A stretch of 64,000 bases of DNA from the NCBI GenBank assembly GCA_964017065.1, contig OZ024789.1, positions 12,145,356 to 12,209,355 of the forward strand, read 5' to 3'. Origin of the DNA: Haliclona indistincta. Taxonomy: Eukaryota; Porifera; Demospongiae; Haplosclerida; Chalinidae. Under the pieces are notes generated by a model. It ran no database searches. It had not been told where the DNA came from and saw only the letters and a list, made by a program, of their open reading frames with translations. Each line of letters begins with the position of its first letter. Position 1 is the stretch's first letter. Positions 53,770 to 64,000 of the stretch are shown here, one piece after another. Made by a program: the position numbers and the translations under genes.

Positions 53770-55043
53770 TCAGATGACAAAGTCATCGTCTGAGTCGTCA
53801 GTTGTCAGACGATAAGGGTGAGAGGAGCATTTGTTGGATTTGGTCACCAGCAACGACATATCTCTGAGCAACTCGTCTAATCCCAGTATTGGACTTGTAA
53901 CAAGATCAGCTCTGCACAAAGGGCACCGGCGGTCTTCCTGTTTACAGACATCAATACATGCCTCACATCCCACAATGCGTGTGCAACAATGTGCATATAT
54001 TACTGGCGGGTTGATCGTGTTCAAACAAATGCTGCACTTGAACGAGTCAGATAATCGTTGGCACAATGAGGTCGGACATTGGAGTTTGGACATTACCACA
54101 CTTTGTAGTTTGGTCAGTTTCTTTTGTATGATGGCAAGTGCCGACTCGTCTTCACTGTCGCTTTCTGATATTGTTCCCTGACCCCTCTTTCTTCTTTTCT
54201 TCCCCTTCCCCTTCCCCTGAATTTGATGTCGGTCGACTGAGTAAACTTTCCTGGATCCAACTCTCCAGAATTTCAGGCCTGTGAATATAGAATAATCACT
54301 TGTTATGACTATGTTTTAGTGAACAACTTTTTGTGACCATAATATAAACGCTTTTCATTTTTTAAACATGCCGAGGACAAGCACACTAAAACACAGAACT
54401 CGATGAATAATAATACACACATACTATCATACCTTGTGTTCCACTAGAGCTCTCAATTGGGAGGCCATCACCACTAACAATTATGTACTCCGCCCCCCAC
54501 GTTTTTTGCACTTCTGAATTTATGTGATCCACATTGGCAGTATCTTCGTCAAGGAGCACATAAGTTTGTTCTGTTGCAGGTTGTAACGAATATCTACCAT
54601 TATGCAGCATCACGGCTTCGGCTCTCACAACTTTCAATGAATAGGTGCCCGATGTACCTGGAAGTTGGTGGAATTTTTTAGCCGGACGCATTGGTGAGAG
54701 CGATCTCTGTGCCGGTCGCTTGGGCGAGGGCCTCCTAAGCGGCGTCGGCGTCTTGAGAGATGGTTGTCCCACAACAAGTAGAGAAATGATCGTGCTTCCC
54801 ACTTGGTTGGAGAATCGGAAACTATTGTTTGTCACCTCAGGGAAAAAAACCTTAGGACCGAATTCCTCCTTGAGGTACATGGTTTTTATATCCAGCTGGA
54901 AATAAAAACACTTTCATTTTAAAGTCAATATAGGCTAGCAATCTACTCACCGAGAACAGAGAGGAGACTGCCGACGGAGTCACCTGCTCTATTATTATCT
55001 CCACCGGGTCGAATCCTTCTCTTATCAGTTGTACTGTCGACAT
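53770..55043 (-). CDS. RING-finger protein, divergent partner of the integrase gene
   Basis: Three exons with clean GT-AG borders: 55043-54951 (31 codons, MSTVQLIREGFDPVEI), 54895-54433 and 54278-53770, together 1065 bp for a 354-residue protein. The N-terminal half is of unknown fold (TMYLKEEFGPKVFFPEV, a Ser/Pro/Arg-rich RRPSPKRPAQRSLSPMRP stretch, then a GDGLPIESS segment). After a lysine-rich GKGKGKKRRKRG segment, a likely nuclear signal, and an acidic SESDSEDES patch, the C-terminus has a RING-type zinc finger (CSICL, then CC, GCEAC, and CPLCRADL) and an acidic tail DDSDDDFVI. RING domains usually act as E3 ubiquitin ligases. No frame damage is seen. The start lies 126 bp from that of the integrase gene, so co-regulation is likely. 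The family is not known to me by name. Confidence 0.82.
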
Positions 55044-55169
55044 GGCGATGCTACACGTGGACCGATGGAAAGGAAAGCTGTAGCTAGCTGCGCGTGCGCT
55101 GCACAATGCACATGGCACTGGCAGCGCGCTGCTGCGGCGCCTATCCGGCCATCGACTGACTGTTTCCTG
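55044..55169. promoter_or_regulatory. 126-bp divergent intergenic region
   Basis: Separates the ATGs of the RING gene and the integrase gene. It is GC-rich compared with the surroundings (gcgcgtgcgctgcac, gcgcgctgctgcggcgcc), with no TATA box. A bidirectional promoter is inferred. Confidence 0.5.
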
Positions 55170-58100
55170 ATGGCTACGCTTGCCAACATACCAGGCATTG
55201 AAAGTTTCATTCGTGAGGCCGTTCAAGACCGGCGCATGTCACACGAGCAAGTTGGTATTAACCTGAGAGCAGCGTATCCTAACCTCCGACGTGGATTGAG
55301 TACCGCTAGCATAAAGCGATATTGCCTAGACCATGACATACACAAGACAGCCAGAATAGATCAGTCTACTGTAAACAGACTCGTCTCCTTGAATGTCATG
55401 CGAGTAAGATGATCACGAGCGGATAATCACATCAGTATATATTTTACCGTTTATGATACTTGTATGATAAAATAGGTTGGACCTCAATATGGAAGAAAGA
55501 CTATGACTGGCCTTTTAAGTTCACAAGGATTTCGTGTTGCACAGAGTCGAGTTGGGCATGCTCTACGAATTGTTCATCCAGGCTACCATAGAGGAAGACA
55601 GTCCCTTACGGAGAGACAAATAAATCCATGTCCATATATCGTAGACTATTACGGTGAAAAGCTACATATCGACCAGAATGAGAAATTAGTAGCATTTGGT
55701 GTCACTCATGTCTGTGCTATCGATGGATTCACTGGACGGATAATGGCACTGTGTTCCATGCCTGTCAAAAACAATGTTATCATTTATGAACATGTTTTTC
55801 TGTTAGTTTAAGTACCAGAAGGTAACTGTTAAACTATTTGTTGTTTTTCTATAGGAAAATTACAAAAGATATCGGCTTGTGGAACCAAATTAGGGTGGAT
55901 CATGGTAGAGAATGGTTTTTGATGTTGTTCACTCAGGACCATTTGTCACATCTTCGAAATGATATATCAAAAGCGCCATTTCTTCAAACTTCCTCAAAGA
56001 GGGTAAACTGTCTTAACACTGAATGCATTTGTGAGTTATAAATAATTTTTATACACCTGTTAGAATCACATGGTAGAACGGATATGGGTCGAAGTTAACA
56101 CCCGTGTCAACTATCCCATCAAGAGGATTTTAATTGTAATGGCAGATACTGGAGAGATAGATATGGATGACCAACTTCACAAATTTTGCACTTCATGGTA
56201 ACTAGACAGCATAATACTTATAATGCATGACTGCATGTTCTTATTGTGTTAGGTTTACACTACAAGTTGCTGAGGTTGGATTGAAGCTGCTAATGACTTC
56301 CTGGAATGAACATCCTATTCCTGGTATGTGTTGTTGATATGTTTCTAAAAATACAAACTGTTACGTGTGAAATAAACCAGCTTTCTTTCTTGCACTACCA
56401 CCCAACAAGAAAAGAAACATATTGCTCTAGAAGGCCTTTTGAAGAAATTTGCTTGGCATACTCTATTAGGCCTTTTTGTGTAAGAGCAGGGTACTTCATT
56501 GAAGTATAGCGAAATTTGCCTACATGTTCCAAACACCAATACATTTTGTCTAGTCAGGGGTATAACTAGAAATTTGGAAGTGAGGCTGCGCACGATTTGG
56601 ATTAATATTCATTACTTTACGTCATTTTACTGCCTCATAGCCGCGCGCCATAGCATGGTTAATGTATTGTGTTCGCGGTACGTAGTCTGGATTGGAGAGT
56701 GAGATAGAGACAGCTGTGCTTAGCCAAGGTATAATACATTTTGGTTGGGCAAAAGCGAGGAGGCAAGCGCCTCCTCTGCCTCACGGTAGTTACGCTACTG
56801 GTTGTACTTGCTGTCCAACTATAGTGGAGCTGGTATCATTTATTCTTATTTCCTGAGCTGTATAATTCACGAAAATTTTAATGTGTATTTGTATTGTGCT
56901 CCTTAAGGGTGCAGTGTCACACCCACGCATGTATTTTGGCTGGTTGCTAGGGGACTGTATCTCAGAAACTACTGCTGATATTCCAAGAAACCAAAAACCT
57001 ATGCTACAAGACTGGCGTAGGCTGTACACATTGCAAACTATGAGCGCTGAAAGTGCCAGATGGAAATGTGATGGGCACGGCTAGATACAACGCTTAGGCT
57101 AATAAAACTTTCGTTCACTCAGGCAGTAGAACTTCAGATTGTGGATATATACGTACTTCAACAAGGCGAAGGCATTAACTTAGAGCTTTTTCGTGTTTTG
57201 TGCTTGAAAGTGCGATTATGAGCTGCTTACCTCGTGGTTTTCCTACTCAGAGGGTGTTTATTAAAAAAAACTCTAAGTTAAGGTCTTTATCTGGTTGCTA
57301 ATAGTCATATATCCAAGTTTGGGTCTATTCGGAAGGCCACAGACAGAGTTTTTTTGAGGAATGTATTGTTCGGGATCTTGCCTGGATACCGTCACTACCG
57401 TCACTTAATCGTATTGTACAAACAGTGAATATCATTTGTGGTGTGTAACAATTTCCAACTTGTACATTCCTGAATAAGTTAACTCTTTAGTGATTGAATT
57501 ATTTTGACGAAAATTCGACTTGCTCTAAACTGACAGTTTGTCTTGCATTTTCTACAACATGCAGTACGTTGGCTGTTCCAAACTAGCACTGTTGGTATGT
57601 CAAAGTTTACGACCATGTACTAAACTCTGAGTTGGCCACTCCCACTTCGGAACTGAAGCCGCTTAAGTGCTGCAACCTCGTCATTTTTCAGCCAATTTTG
57701 GTCTCCGTTTAGCCTTTGTGACTGATACAAAAACCTGGTGGTGTCCAGGTGAGCAAACAGCATAGTTTAGACCATATTCCATGCCCAAGTATTCATTTCC
57801 GGGCATCCTGAAGCCTTAAAATGCCAAAAGTGGCGGGGGGACACCCCCCTTTAAAATTTTCCCCGTGCTGTACGTTTTAGTGGGGAGGGCGCGCCGAAAA
57901 ACAGGTGGTTTTTTTTCAGGTAAAGTCATCTTTTGCAAATAAACTTGATTTGACCTTTCTAGAGCACTTTTTGCACTTTTTATGACATCTAGAGTAGGTG
58001 GCGTCAATTATGGCGGCTAAAGCCGCTATAGGCCTTAAAGGGTTAATGGTTGTTAGGGTGACCAGTCTGCACCCTTAAAACATCCCACTGAATTTATTCA

Positions 58101-59340
58101 GTGAAATTAAATGTTTTGGTACGCAAAAATACCAGCTCTACATGTATACAGTAATCACATAGAGCAAATGGAGCAAATTATTGATAATTCCTTGTGTTGA
58201 CTGTTTCAGTGCTTGGTTGTGACTAGAAATCCTGCTGCTGTACAGACTGACAGACAGACAAATGGAAAGATGCATCACAAACCGACTACTACTTGCCTTT
58301 GGTTGCTCCATCCACTGAGGCATACCGTATTTTCCTCTTATTAAACGCTGGGTTCGAATAGTTGCCAGGTCTCTAATAAATGCCAGCTACGAATTAAAGA
58401 AAGCAACGTATTGCTGTTCACAAAAAATGGTGCAAATGGCTCGCCTTAGCAATGCGAAGTCTCGGGTTAAAGTCTCATTTGGCGAATTAAGGTAGGAATT
58501 TTCCTCCAAAAAGCCTCTTTAAAATAAACACCTGGGTGTCTAAGTAATATTTAAACCACACTAGAGTGTGGTTTAAACGTTTTAGACCATACCACGTGAG
58601 TTTTGACGTGACTTTACCATTCTTTGTGTACCTAATAGTGTGCATTAATAAAAGTGTGCCTTAAGAACTTAATGCACACTTACAGAGGTTTGCAGGTAGA
58701 GGTTTGCAGGTTGCTTGACCACAAATTTACTGCTAGCGCATGCGCACAGTACGTTTTCTGTACAATTAGTATACAGAAACACGCTATGCGCATGCGCTAG
58801 CAGGAAATTGTTTGGTCAAGCAACCTGCAAACCTCTGTAAGTGTGTATTAAGCTATTTAATGTGCACTTTTTGAGCAATCTGATTGGTGGAAAGTCACGT
58901 GGTATGGTCTAATAGAGTAATAATGAAAGACATGTGAAACTAGTACATGTAAATAATTCCTACTGAGTCTGTATACGCATGTATACATGTTTTTTTTTTG
59001 TTTACAAGGTCGAAGACATGGACTTCCTCAGGGAGTACCTAATCAGAGAGTTTTCATTGATGACCGTGTGAAGCGAATTGACCAGTCGTTGTTATGGACT
59101 CCTGCTGAAGCTGTCCAGATGTACAGGAGAAGTGGAGGACGAATTACAGATCCAACTGGCTTTGGTGTTGACCCACTACTTACAGATACGACAAAGTGTG
59201 GAATTCGCCAACAAGCTTTTGAAGAAAGATTTCCATCTTTTGAGCCAATTTTTTCTTCCCTAGTAAATGGAGATGACAGACTTTTTCGAGACGGGCTCAT
59301 TTTCTTGTGTGACATCACATACCGACTGTCATGTTCATGA
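55170..59340 (+). CDS. Integrase-fold (DDE, rve-like) protein, multi-exon
   Basis: Exons: 55170-55403, 55476 to about 55811, 55855 to about 56001, 56064-56197, 56253-56323 and 59009-59340. The N-terminal region looks like helix-turn-helix DNA binding (MSHEQVGINLRAAYPNLRRG, LSTASIKRYCLDHDI). The core resembles the integrase catalytic domain of transposon-like proteins (Pfam integrase core families): first D at 55671 (LHIDQNEKL), IDGFTGRIMAL, second D at 55898 (IRVDHGREW), E at 56076 (MVERIWVEVN). Then WNEHPIPG and a conserved tail ending TYRLSCS. At the exon 2/3 border I find no GT donor in the correct phase (frame runs into a stop after HVFLLV), so it may be damaged or mis-modelled there. Intron 5 is swollen to 2.7 kb by three transposons. 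It may be a transposase or a domesticated one; the intron-rich structure favours an established gene family. Confidence 0.75.
56556..56803. mobile_element. About 250-bp MITE with cagnggngtaactag-type ends
   Basis: The left end caggggtataactagaaatt and the right end (reverse complement cagtagcgtaactacc) are similar. Such ends are common in hAT-type elements. A clear 8-bp target duplication was not found. It lies in intron 5 of the integrase gene. Confidence 0.65.
56907..58074. mobile_element. 1.17-kb element flanked by TTAA
   Basis: Inverted ends gggtgcag and ctgcaccc, immediately flanked by TTAA on both sides (56903-56906 and 58075-58078). TTAA duplication is typical of piggyBac and Kolobok superfamilies. 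The inside has no recognisable transposase. In intron 5 of the integrase gene. Confidence 0.8.
58585..58909. mobile_element. 325-bp foldback MITE flanked by TA
   Basis: Ends gaccataccacgtga and its reverse complement, with TA on both sides (58583-58584 and 58910-58911). Inner arms with acttacagaggtttgcagg and gctagcgcatgcgca are also inverted, so nearly the whole element folds back. This fits Tc1/mariner-type MITEs. Confidence 0.88.
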
Positions 59341-59399
59341 TTATTAACAACTATGATAATAATTCTTATAATAATTCTTATTGTAGTTTGCAAATAATT

Positions 59400-60105
59400 G
59401 GGGCGAGCCTGAGCGAGCCCCATACTGGTCGAAAACGTCCCCCGCGCTATCTATCTATCTATGTATGTGTATGCGTACGTCATTCCGTAAATGCCCCCGC
59501 GTTGTAATTCACCGGATGGTTTCAATTTTACTCAACTGAGACTGAGCAAGCGCATAGATCGAGAAGGAGCATGACGATCGACTAGCTAGACGATCGACGT
59601 GATGCAGAGACTGAAGAACAGAGATAGGTTTAGGCTAGACAGAAGAAGCAAGAGCGACGTGATGTCAGAGAGACTGAAGAACAGAGAGAGGTTAGGCCAG
59701 AGAGAAGGAGCATGAGCGACGTGATGCAGAGACTGAAGAATTACAGAGAGCGGTTTAATAGGCTACAGCCATGCTACAGCAAATGAGAGAGAAGGAGCTG
59801 AGCGACGTGGTGGAGAGACCAAAGAACAGAGAGATGACAGCTGCAGCAAATGAGAGAGATGCAGCATGAACGACGTGATGCAGAGACTGAGGAACAGAGA
59901 GAGGACAGGCTGCAGCAAATGAGAGAGATGCAGCATGAACGACGTGGTGCAGAAACTGAGGAACAGATAGAGGACAGGCTGCTGAGTGCAGCAAATCAGC
60001 CTTCACTCGACTGCGGCACAACCAGTGCATCACGCCTTCCCAAATGCACCTCCTCGGCTAAATGCCTACTTATGGCTACCAACACTACTCTCTCAGGCTC
60101 GCCCC
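59400..60105. mobile_element. About 0.7-kb element with ggggcgagcctgag ends and E/R-rich repeat
   Basis: The left end ggggcgagcctgag and the right end, its reverse complement (ctcaggctcgcccc, 60092-60105), bracket the segment. Inside, four to five copies of a unit of about 70 bp encode a charged helical repeat (REMQHERRDAETEEQREDRL). This type of Arg/Glu repeat is known from large transposon-encoded proteins in invertebrates, such as those linked with Helitron-like helicases. No helicase or transposase core is present. It probably inserted into the 3' flank of the integrase gene. Confidence 0.7.
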
Positions 60106-61130
60106 ACAAATGTCCTGCATTTCACTAGTATAGGTAGCTATGCATGCATAGCTATAGCTGTAGATTTTACCGGGAAAATTTGAATGGGAAAGTAGAGCTC
60201 GCCTGTGGCAATTCGTGTCACACTCCAGAGTTGGCCCTTCCCAGACTCAGCTCAGTTCGCCCACGTTTTGCATATTTGCTCTTACGCTTTTCTACGGTCC
60301 TAGTTGCACCATTTGATTGAGAGAGACAATTCACTAATCAAGGTTCTTGACCAACACGGGCGAGCTCTAGACCCTCGTTTTATAGAGTCGTTTTAGTGAA
60401 AGATCACTCTCACTGATGTAGTGGTACATGTACTAGGCTAGCTTGCATCTATTCCATCCCAAATCCCGGACCATTTTTCAACTGTAGTCTGATGGTAGCA
60501 GTGAATTGCCACTTTGCAGCGGCCGGGGTTACAGTAGAGCTGCACTCTCGCATAGGATTCTATTTACTGTGCCGCGAAACTAATCAACAATTTAGATCAG
60601 TGTATTTTTGTAGCAGTTAACGAATGCTAGCTTTGACACCACTGCAGAGTGACCAGGCTATAGTGTAAGACTAGAGTATGGATATATTTCACTGCCAATT
60701 GTATCGTACACTAAGGTGTAGGAAGGAAAAAGCTAAGAAAATAAGATAAAAGTAAAATAGTTAACTAAAGTACAAACACAATAATTAAAGTCTTTAGGTA
60801 GCACTAAGGTGTAGGGGAAAAAAATATACTGACAAACAAACAAACGAAACAATACAACAATAATCAAGCTCTAGACCCTAGCTAGTTCTAGCGAATTGTC
60901 TCTCCGGTGTCAGGCTAGCAATAGAAATTGTTACTCTCATAGCGAGGCTGTGTAAACCCTAGTTCTAATGAAACAGCAGCGAGCTCTTCAGTCTGATGTC
61001 AGGCTAGCAAAAGCAGTTAAATCCCTACTTTCATAGTGCATCTGCTACTTTGAAAACTATGTTTCGATCTGTGCATTCAGTAATATAGCCTGCCAGTAGA
61101 CCAGGCCCTGGGTCTACTACTATCAGTAGA
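60106..61130. other. Dispersed-repeat sequence without a gene
   Basis: gaatgggaaagtaga at 60181-60195 is the inverted match of tctactttcccattc at 50309-50323. Several ctctgcagtgg/caggctagcaatag-type motifs of the dispersed family follow. No gene recognised. Confidence 0.5.
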
Positions 61131-61139
61131 ACTTAAGTG

Positions 61140-62125
61140 TGTAAGAGTTAATGATAAAATCTCGCGGTGGTTGCCAGTAACTTCAGGAGTTCCACAAGGA
61201 AGTATTCTAGGTCCTCTTCTATTCATTATTTATATAAATGATATTCCATCAATTATCACTTTATCTTCTTCTTACCTATTTGCCGATGACACAAAAATTT
61301 GTAAAACGATTCTATCGTTTCAAGATTAATATCTTCTCCAATCTGATTTAGATCAACTCAGCACATGGTGTCAAGACAACGGCTTGTCATTCAACATTTC
61401 CAAAATTTGTCTTCTAGGGTTTCACAATAGAACGGCTAATGCAATTTCAACTGACTACACTGTCAACAATGTCAGCTTATCCTCACTATACCACTACCGT
61501 GACCTCGGTATTATCATCTCAACTGACATGTCATGGTCTCGACACTACAATTAACAGCTAAAGCATATCAAACATTTGGTCTTATCCGTCGTACATTCTC
61601 CTCTTCTATCCCCACGAAAATCAAAAAAATTCTCTACATTTCTCTCGTCAGATCAAAAATCACTTAGTGTTCTCCGGTATGGAGACCACATCTTATCAGT
61701 GACATACAATTGTTAGAGCAGGTCCAAAGAAGAGGTAATATACTAAGTTTTTTCTTTGTGACTACATCTCTGACTATAAATCCAGGCTTATTTCTCTACA
61801 CTTGCTTCCACTGAATGATGTACCTATACGAGCTAACTGATATTCTACGTCTAAGATATCCTGATCCAAGTTTTCCCGTTAAGGACCTTATCACTTTTCC
61901 TCATCTAACACAAGATCCGGACATACCATGAATCCAGTTCATCAAATCTTCAAATTCTTCTATTGCTCATCAAAAAGAATAATTTATACCGATTATGGAA
62001 TGCCCTTCCTCCGGTGAACCTCAATCTATCTCACTCCTCTATTAAAAACAAATTGTAGAGCACATGTGGCAACACTTTCTAAAAAACTTCTCCCCCTCTC
62101 ATCATTTCTCTTTCCACCTCCTATG
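61140..62125 (+). pseudogene. Non-LTR retrotransposon reverse transcriptase remnant
   Basis: Conceptual translation across several frames shows reverse-transcriptase motifs: [24 protein letters not shown], the catalytic-box YLFADDTKI (FADD), then STWCQDNGLSFN and LGIIIS, in the order of Jockey/CR1-type LINEs. Stops and frameshifts are frequent (for example after FQD near 61330 and after the RHYN motif near 61550). The downstream thumb/connection-like text (GSPVWRPHLISD-type, EQVQRR) is frameshifted. 5' truncated, dead copy. No endonuclease domain seen. Confidence 0.85.
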
Positions 62126-62679
62126 CCCCTGTTACAAATGTAGTAATCTCTATAAAACTCCTGTTTTTACAAGTCAGGCTGGATTCCTGTACAACGTGCT
62201 GGAAATCCATCAGTACATGTACATCCACTGCACTTGACAGCTCATGTTTTCGGAACTCTCTAACACAAAAAATTATACCCACGTACTGTAAAATCATATA
62301 ATAATTTATCACTTGTCTATTTATATTCATTTCTTCATCAGGTATAATCTTCCATCTATGTTGTGTTCTGGTTTCTGTTGATAATAATAATAATAATAAT
62401 AGAATGCACCTAGCTCGAAATCAGTCGTATCAAACCCAAAATCTATGATAAACCGACCTATAGTTTTAGCTGAATGTCTCTGCAGCAGTGGTATCAGTGA
62501 AATTCTTACTTTCATAGCGCACCTACGACTGCTGGTGACCTGTAGATGCTAGTTTAGTGAAATGTCTCTATGCTGAGGTGTCAGGCTCACAAGAGCAGTG
62601 AAATGCTTACTGCACTTACGACTGTGAAATGCAAGACTTGGCAGATCTAAACTTTATGGTGCACGGGCAGCTCTAGACC
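62126..62679. other. Non-coding, with an ATA/AAT microsatellite
   Basis: (AAT)n of about 20 bp near 62383-62400. Otherwise nothing recognised. Confidence 0.5.
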
Positions 62680-64000
62680 CTAGTTGTAGTGAAACTTCTC
62701 TCTGCAGTAGATTTATTTTTACTGCTGTGTACTCAGTAGAGAACTGATGTAACCTTCTGGACCCTATTTTAGTGATGACACTACAGTGGTCAGTAGCAAT
62801 CTCACTGACCTGCAAGCTATTGTAATCAAAGATCACTGTGCAGTAGTACCATGCCCATGGTTTGTGTATTTTATAATAATTAATTTGATGACTGAAACAC
62901 AATCATAGAACAGATGAACAAATTTTCAATATAATAATCGCAGTACAATGGTGATCACTTGTCTGCCATAGTACACACCCATCTGATGGTAACGTAGTAT
63001 CTGACGACAGCTCCTGTAGTAGTGAAGAGACACTTGGTGAGTGATATAGCATATATTAGATAATAAATACTACGTATCGGTGATGTGATGTGATGTCATA
63101 ATTATTACTAACACAAATCCAACAAGAAACTGAATGGTGGAAAGTTACCAGCTTTTATCATAGAGAAACTGGCATGACTAATGCTGGTGCTGCTAACAGA
63201 TGCATTGCTTAGCGGAGCCCAACTGTCTTTCATGAATGTGTTCACAGAACACGGAGCAAGCAAACATCAAGACAAGGCTTTAAACTAAGCAGTAATAGCA
63301 CAACGGAGTGAATTTGTTCAAACACACGAAACTAGCTTTTTCGAGCATTTATCTTGCCATGATACAAGTTCTCTGTCTTCATGCGTCGAACACATAATTA
63401 TACTTAATAACAGTTGTCATGGAACAGAAACAAACTACGCAGATCTGCTGCGCTTTGTGCCTTGTCTCAGAAAATCACAAAACACACTGCACACACTGAG
63501 AACAGCTCAGTCCAGCAAACACATAAAAAGCATGACATCACATAACACATTGGGAGAGTCTGGGAGTTTGCTTGAGAGTATTTAGCATCTATGTATTGTA
63601 CTAGTTAAAGCACCGTGTCGAGACACGTCCCGAGTGCAATCATACGGCATACGCCATAGAGCACGAGATGCAGTGCTTGAACAGATTTAAAGTGTGACCT
63701 TGCAGAAACTAGCCCGGAGTCGATCGCTACGCAAACAGTTGCTGCCCGTGGCCCCACCCCCAGTGCTCTATGAAACGACGAGTGCGCTCTATGGCATTTA
63801 GAGCAGGGCACGTGTATCGTATCTTACTTTAAGGTGATAGAATCGATACGTTACTGAGCAAGTGATATAGAGTGGTGTGGGTGATAGAGAAACACAAAAA
63901 CATGAGACAAGGTGGATAGAAATCATTCTTACTATTTTGTTGAGACTGTCATCATCACCATAACAACCCGTGCATTGTATCAGTGAACGATTGACCTGCT
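62680..64000. repeat. Duplicated non-coding block (second copy of 51930-52815)
   Basis: Collinear matches to 51930-52815: acttctctctgcagt, agcaatctcactgacctg, tcatgaatgt-ttcacaaaac, aacatcaagacaa and ttttgttgagactgtca. Extra sequence is inserted around 63020-63210 and 63550-63850. It continues past the window edge. Confidence 0.7.

Noticed and set aside
54645..54905. Plus-strand frame opposite the RING gene exon 2
   Set aside because: Antisense shadow of a spliced minus-strand gene with clean splice sites.
53769..59340. Retroviral or LTR-retrotransposon integrase
   Set aside because: No reverse transcriptase, protease, gag or LTRs next to it, and the gene has several introns.

Overview
This window is eukaryotic nuclear DNA, most likely from a sponge (demosponge, Amphimedon-like). 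It has short GT-AG introns, many small exons, abundant DNA-transposon debris, and proteins that combine kelch repeats, coiled coil, a ZU5-like domain and a death domain. The species is inferred from style only; no sequence comparison was possible.

Layout. 1-3583 is a 33-bp satellite, followed by a small 36-bp tandem array (4043-4355). From about 4850 to 47100 lies a degenerate tandem segmental duplication. Its unit is a plus-strand gene for the ER chaperone GRP94/endoplasmin (HSP90B1-like, ending in KDEL) facing a minus-strand gene for a kelch / coiled-coil / ZU5-like / death-domain protein, with a LEM-domain fragment between units. I call the units A to E. A and E keep only the last GRP94 exon plus the 3' end of the neighbour. 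B has GRP94 exons 11-19. C has exons 1-19. D has exons 3-19. No GRP94 copy is intact: every visible 5' exon set carries frameshifts, while exons 8-19 stay open wherever present. The kelch/ZU5/death gene looks most complete in B and C. In D it has lost both ends, and in E only its 3' end remains.

The duplicated units are littered with mobile DNA. There is a truncated Harbinger transposase next to a micro-inverted GRP94 exon, a 357-bp MITE whose empty site can be read in the sister copy (9-bp target duplication), an 855-bp P-like or hAT-like element, two very long near-perfect palindromes, and a decayed THAP/DDE element that shares its terminal sequence with the MITE.

From 47100 on, the window is repeat-rich: a tRNA-derived SINE candidate, several terminal-inverted-repeat elements, a 57-bp tandem repeat, duplicated non-coding blocks and a dead non-LTR reverse transcriptase. 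In the middle sits the most interesting pair: a RING-finger gene (minus, 55043-53770) and a multi-exon integrase-fold gene (plus, 55170-59340), divergent with only 126 bp between their start codons. A second, diverged copy of the integrase terminal exon lies in inverted orientation at 50361-50692. The pair may be an undescribed integrase-type mobile element or a domesticated derivative of one.

GRP94 acts in the ER lumen. The kelch/ZU5/death protein is predicted cytosolic and adaptor-like. The two are linked by shared duplication and close head-to-head spacing; no functional link can be shown from the sequence.
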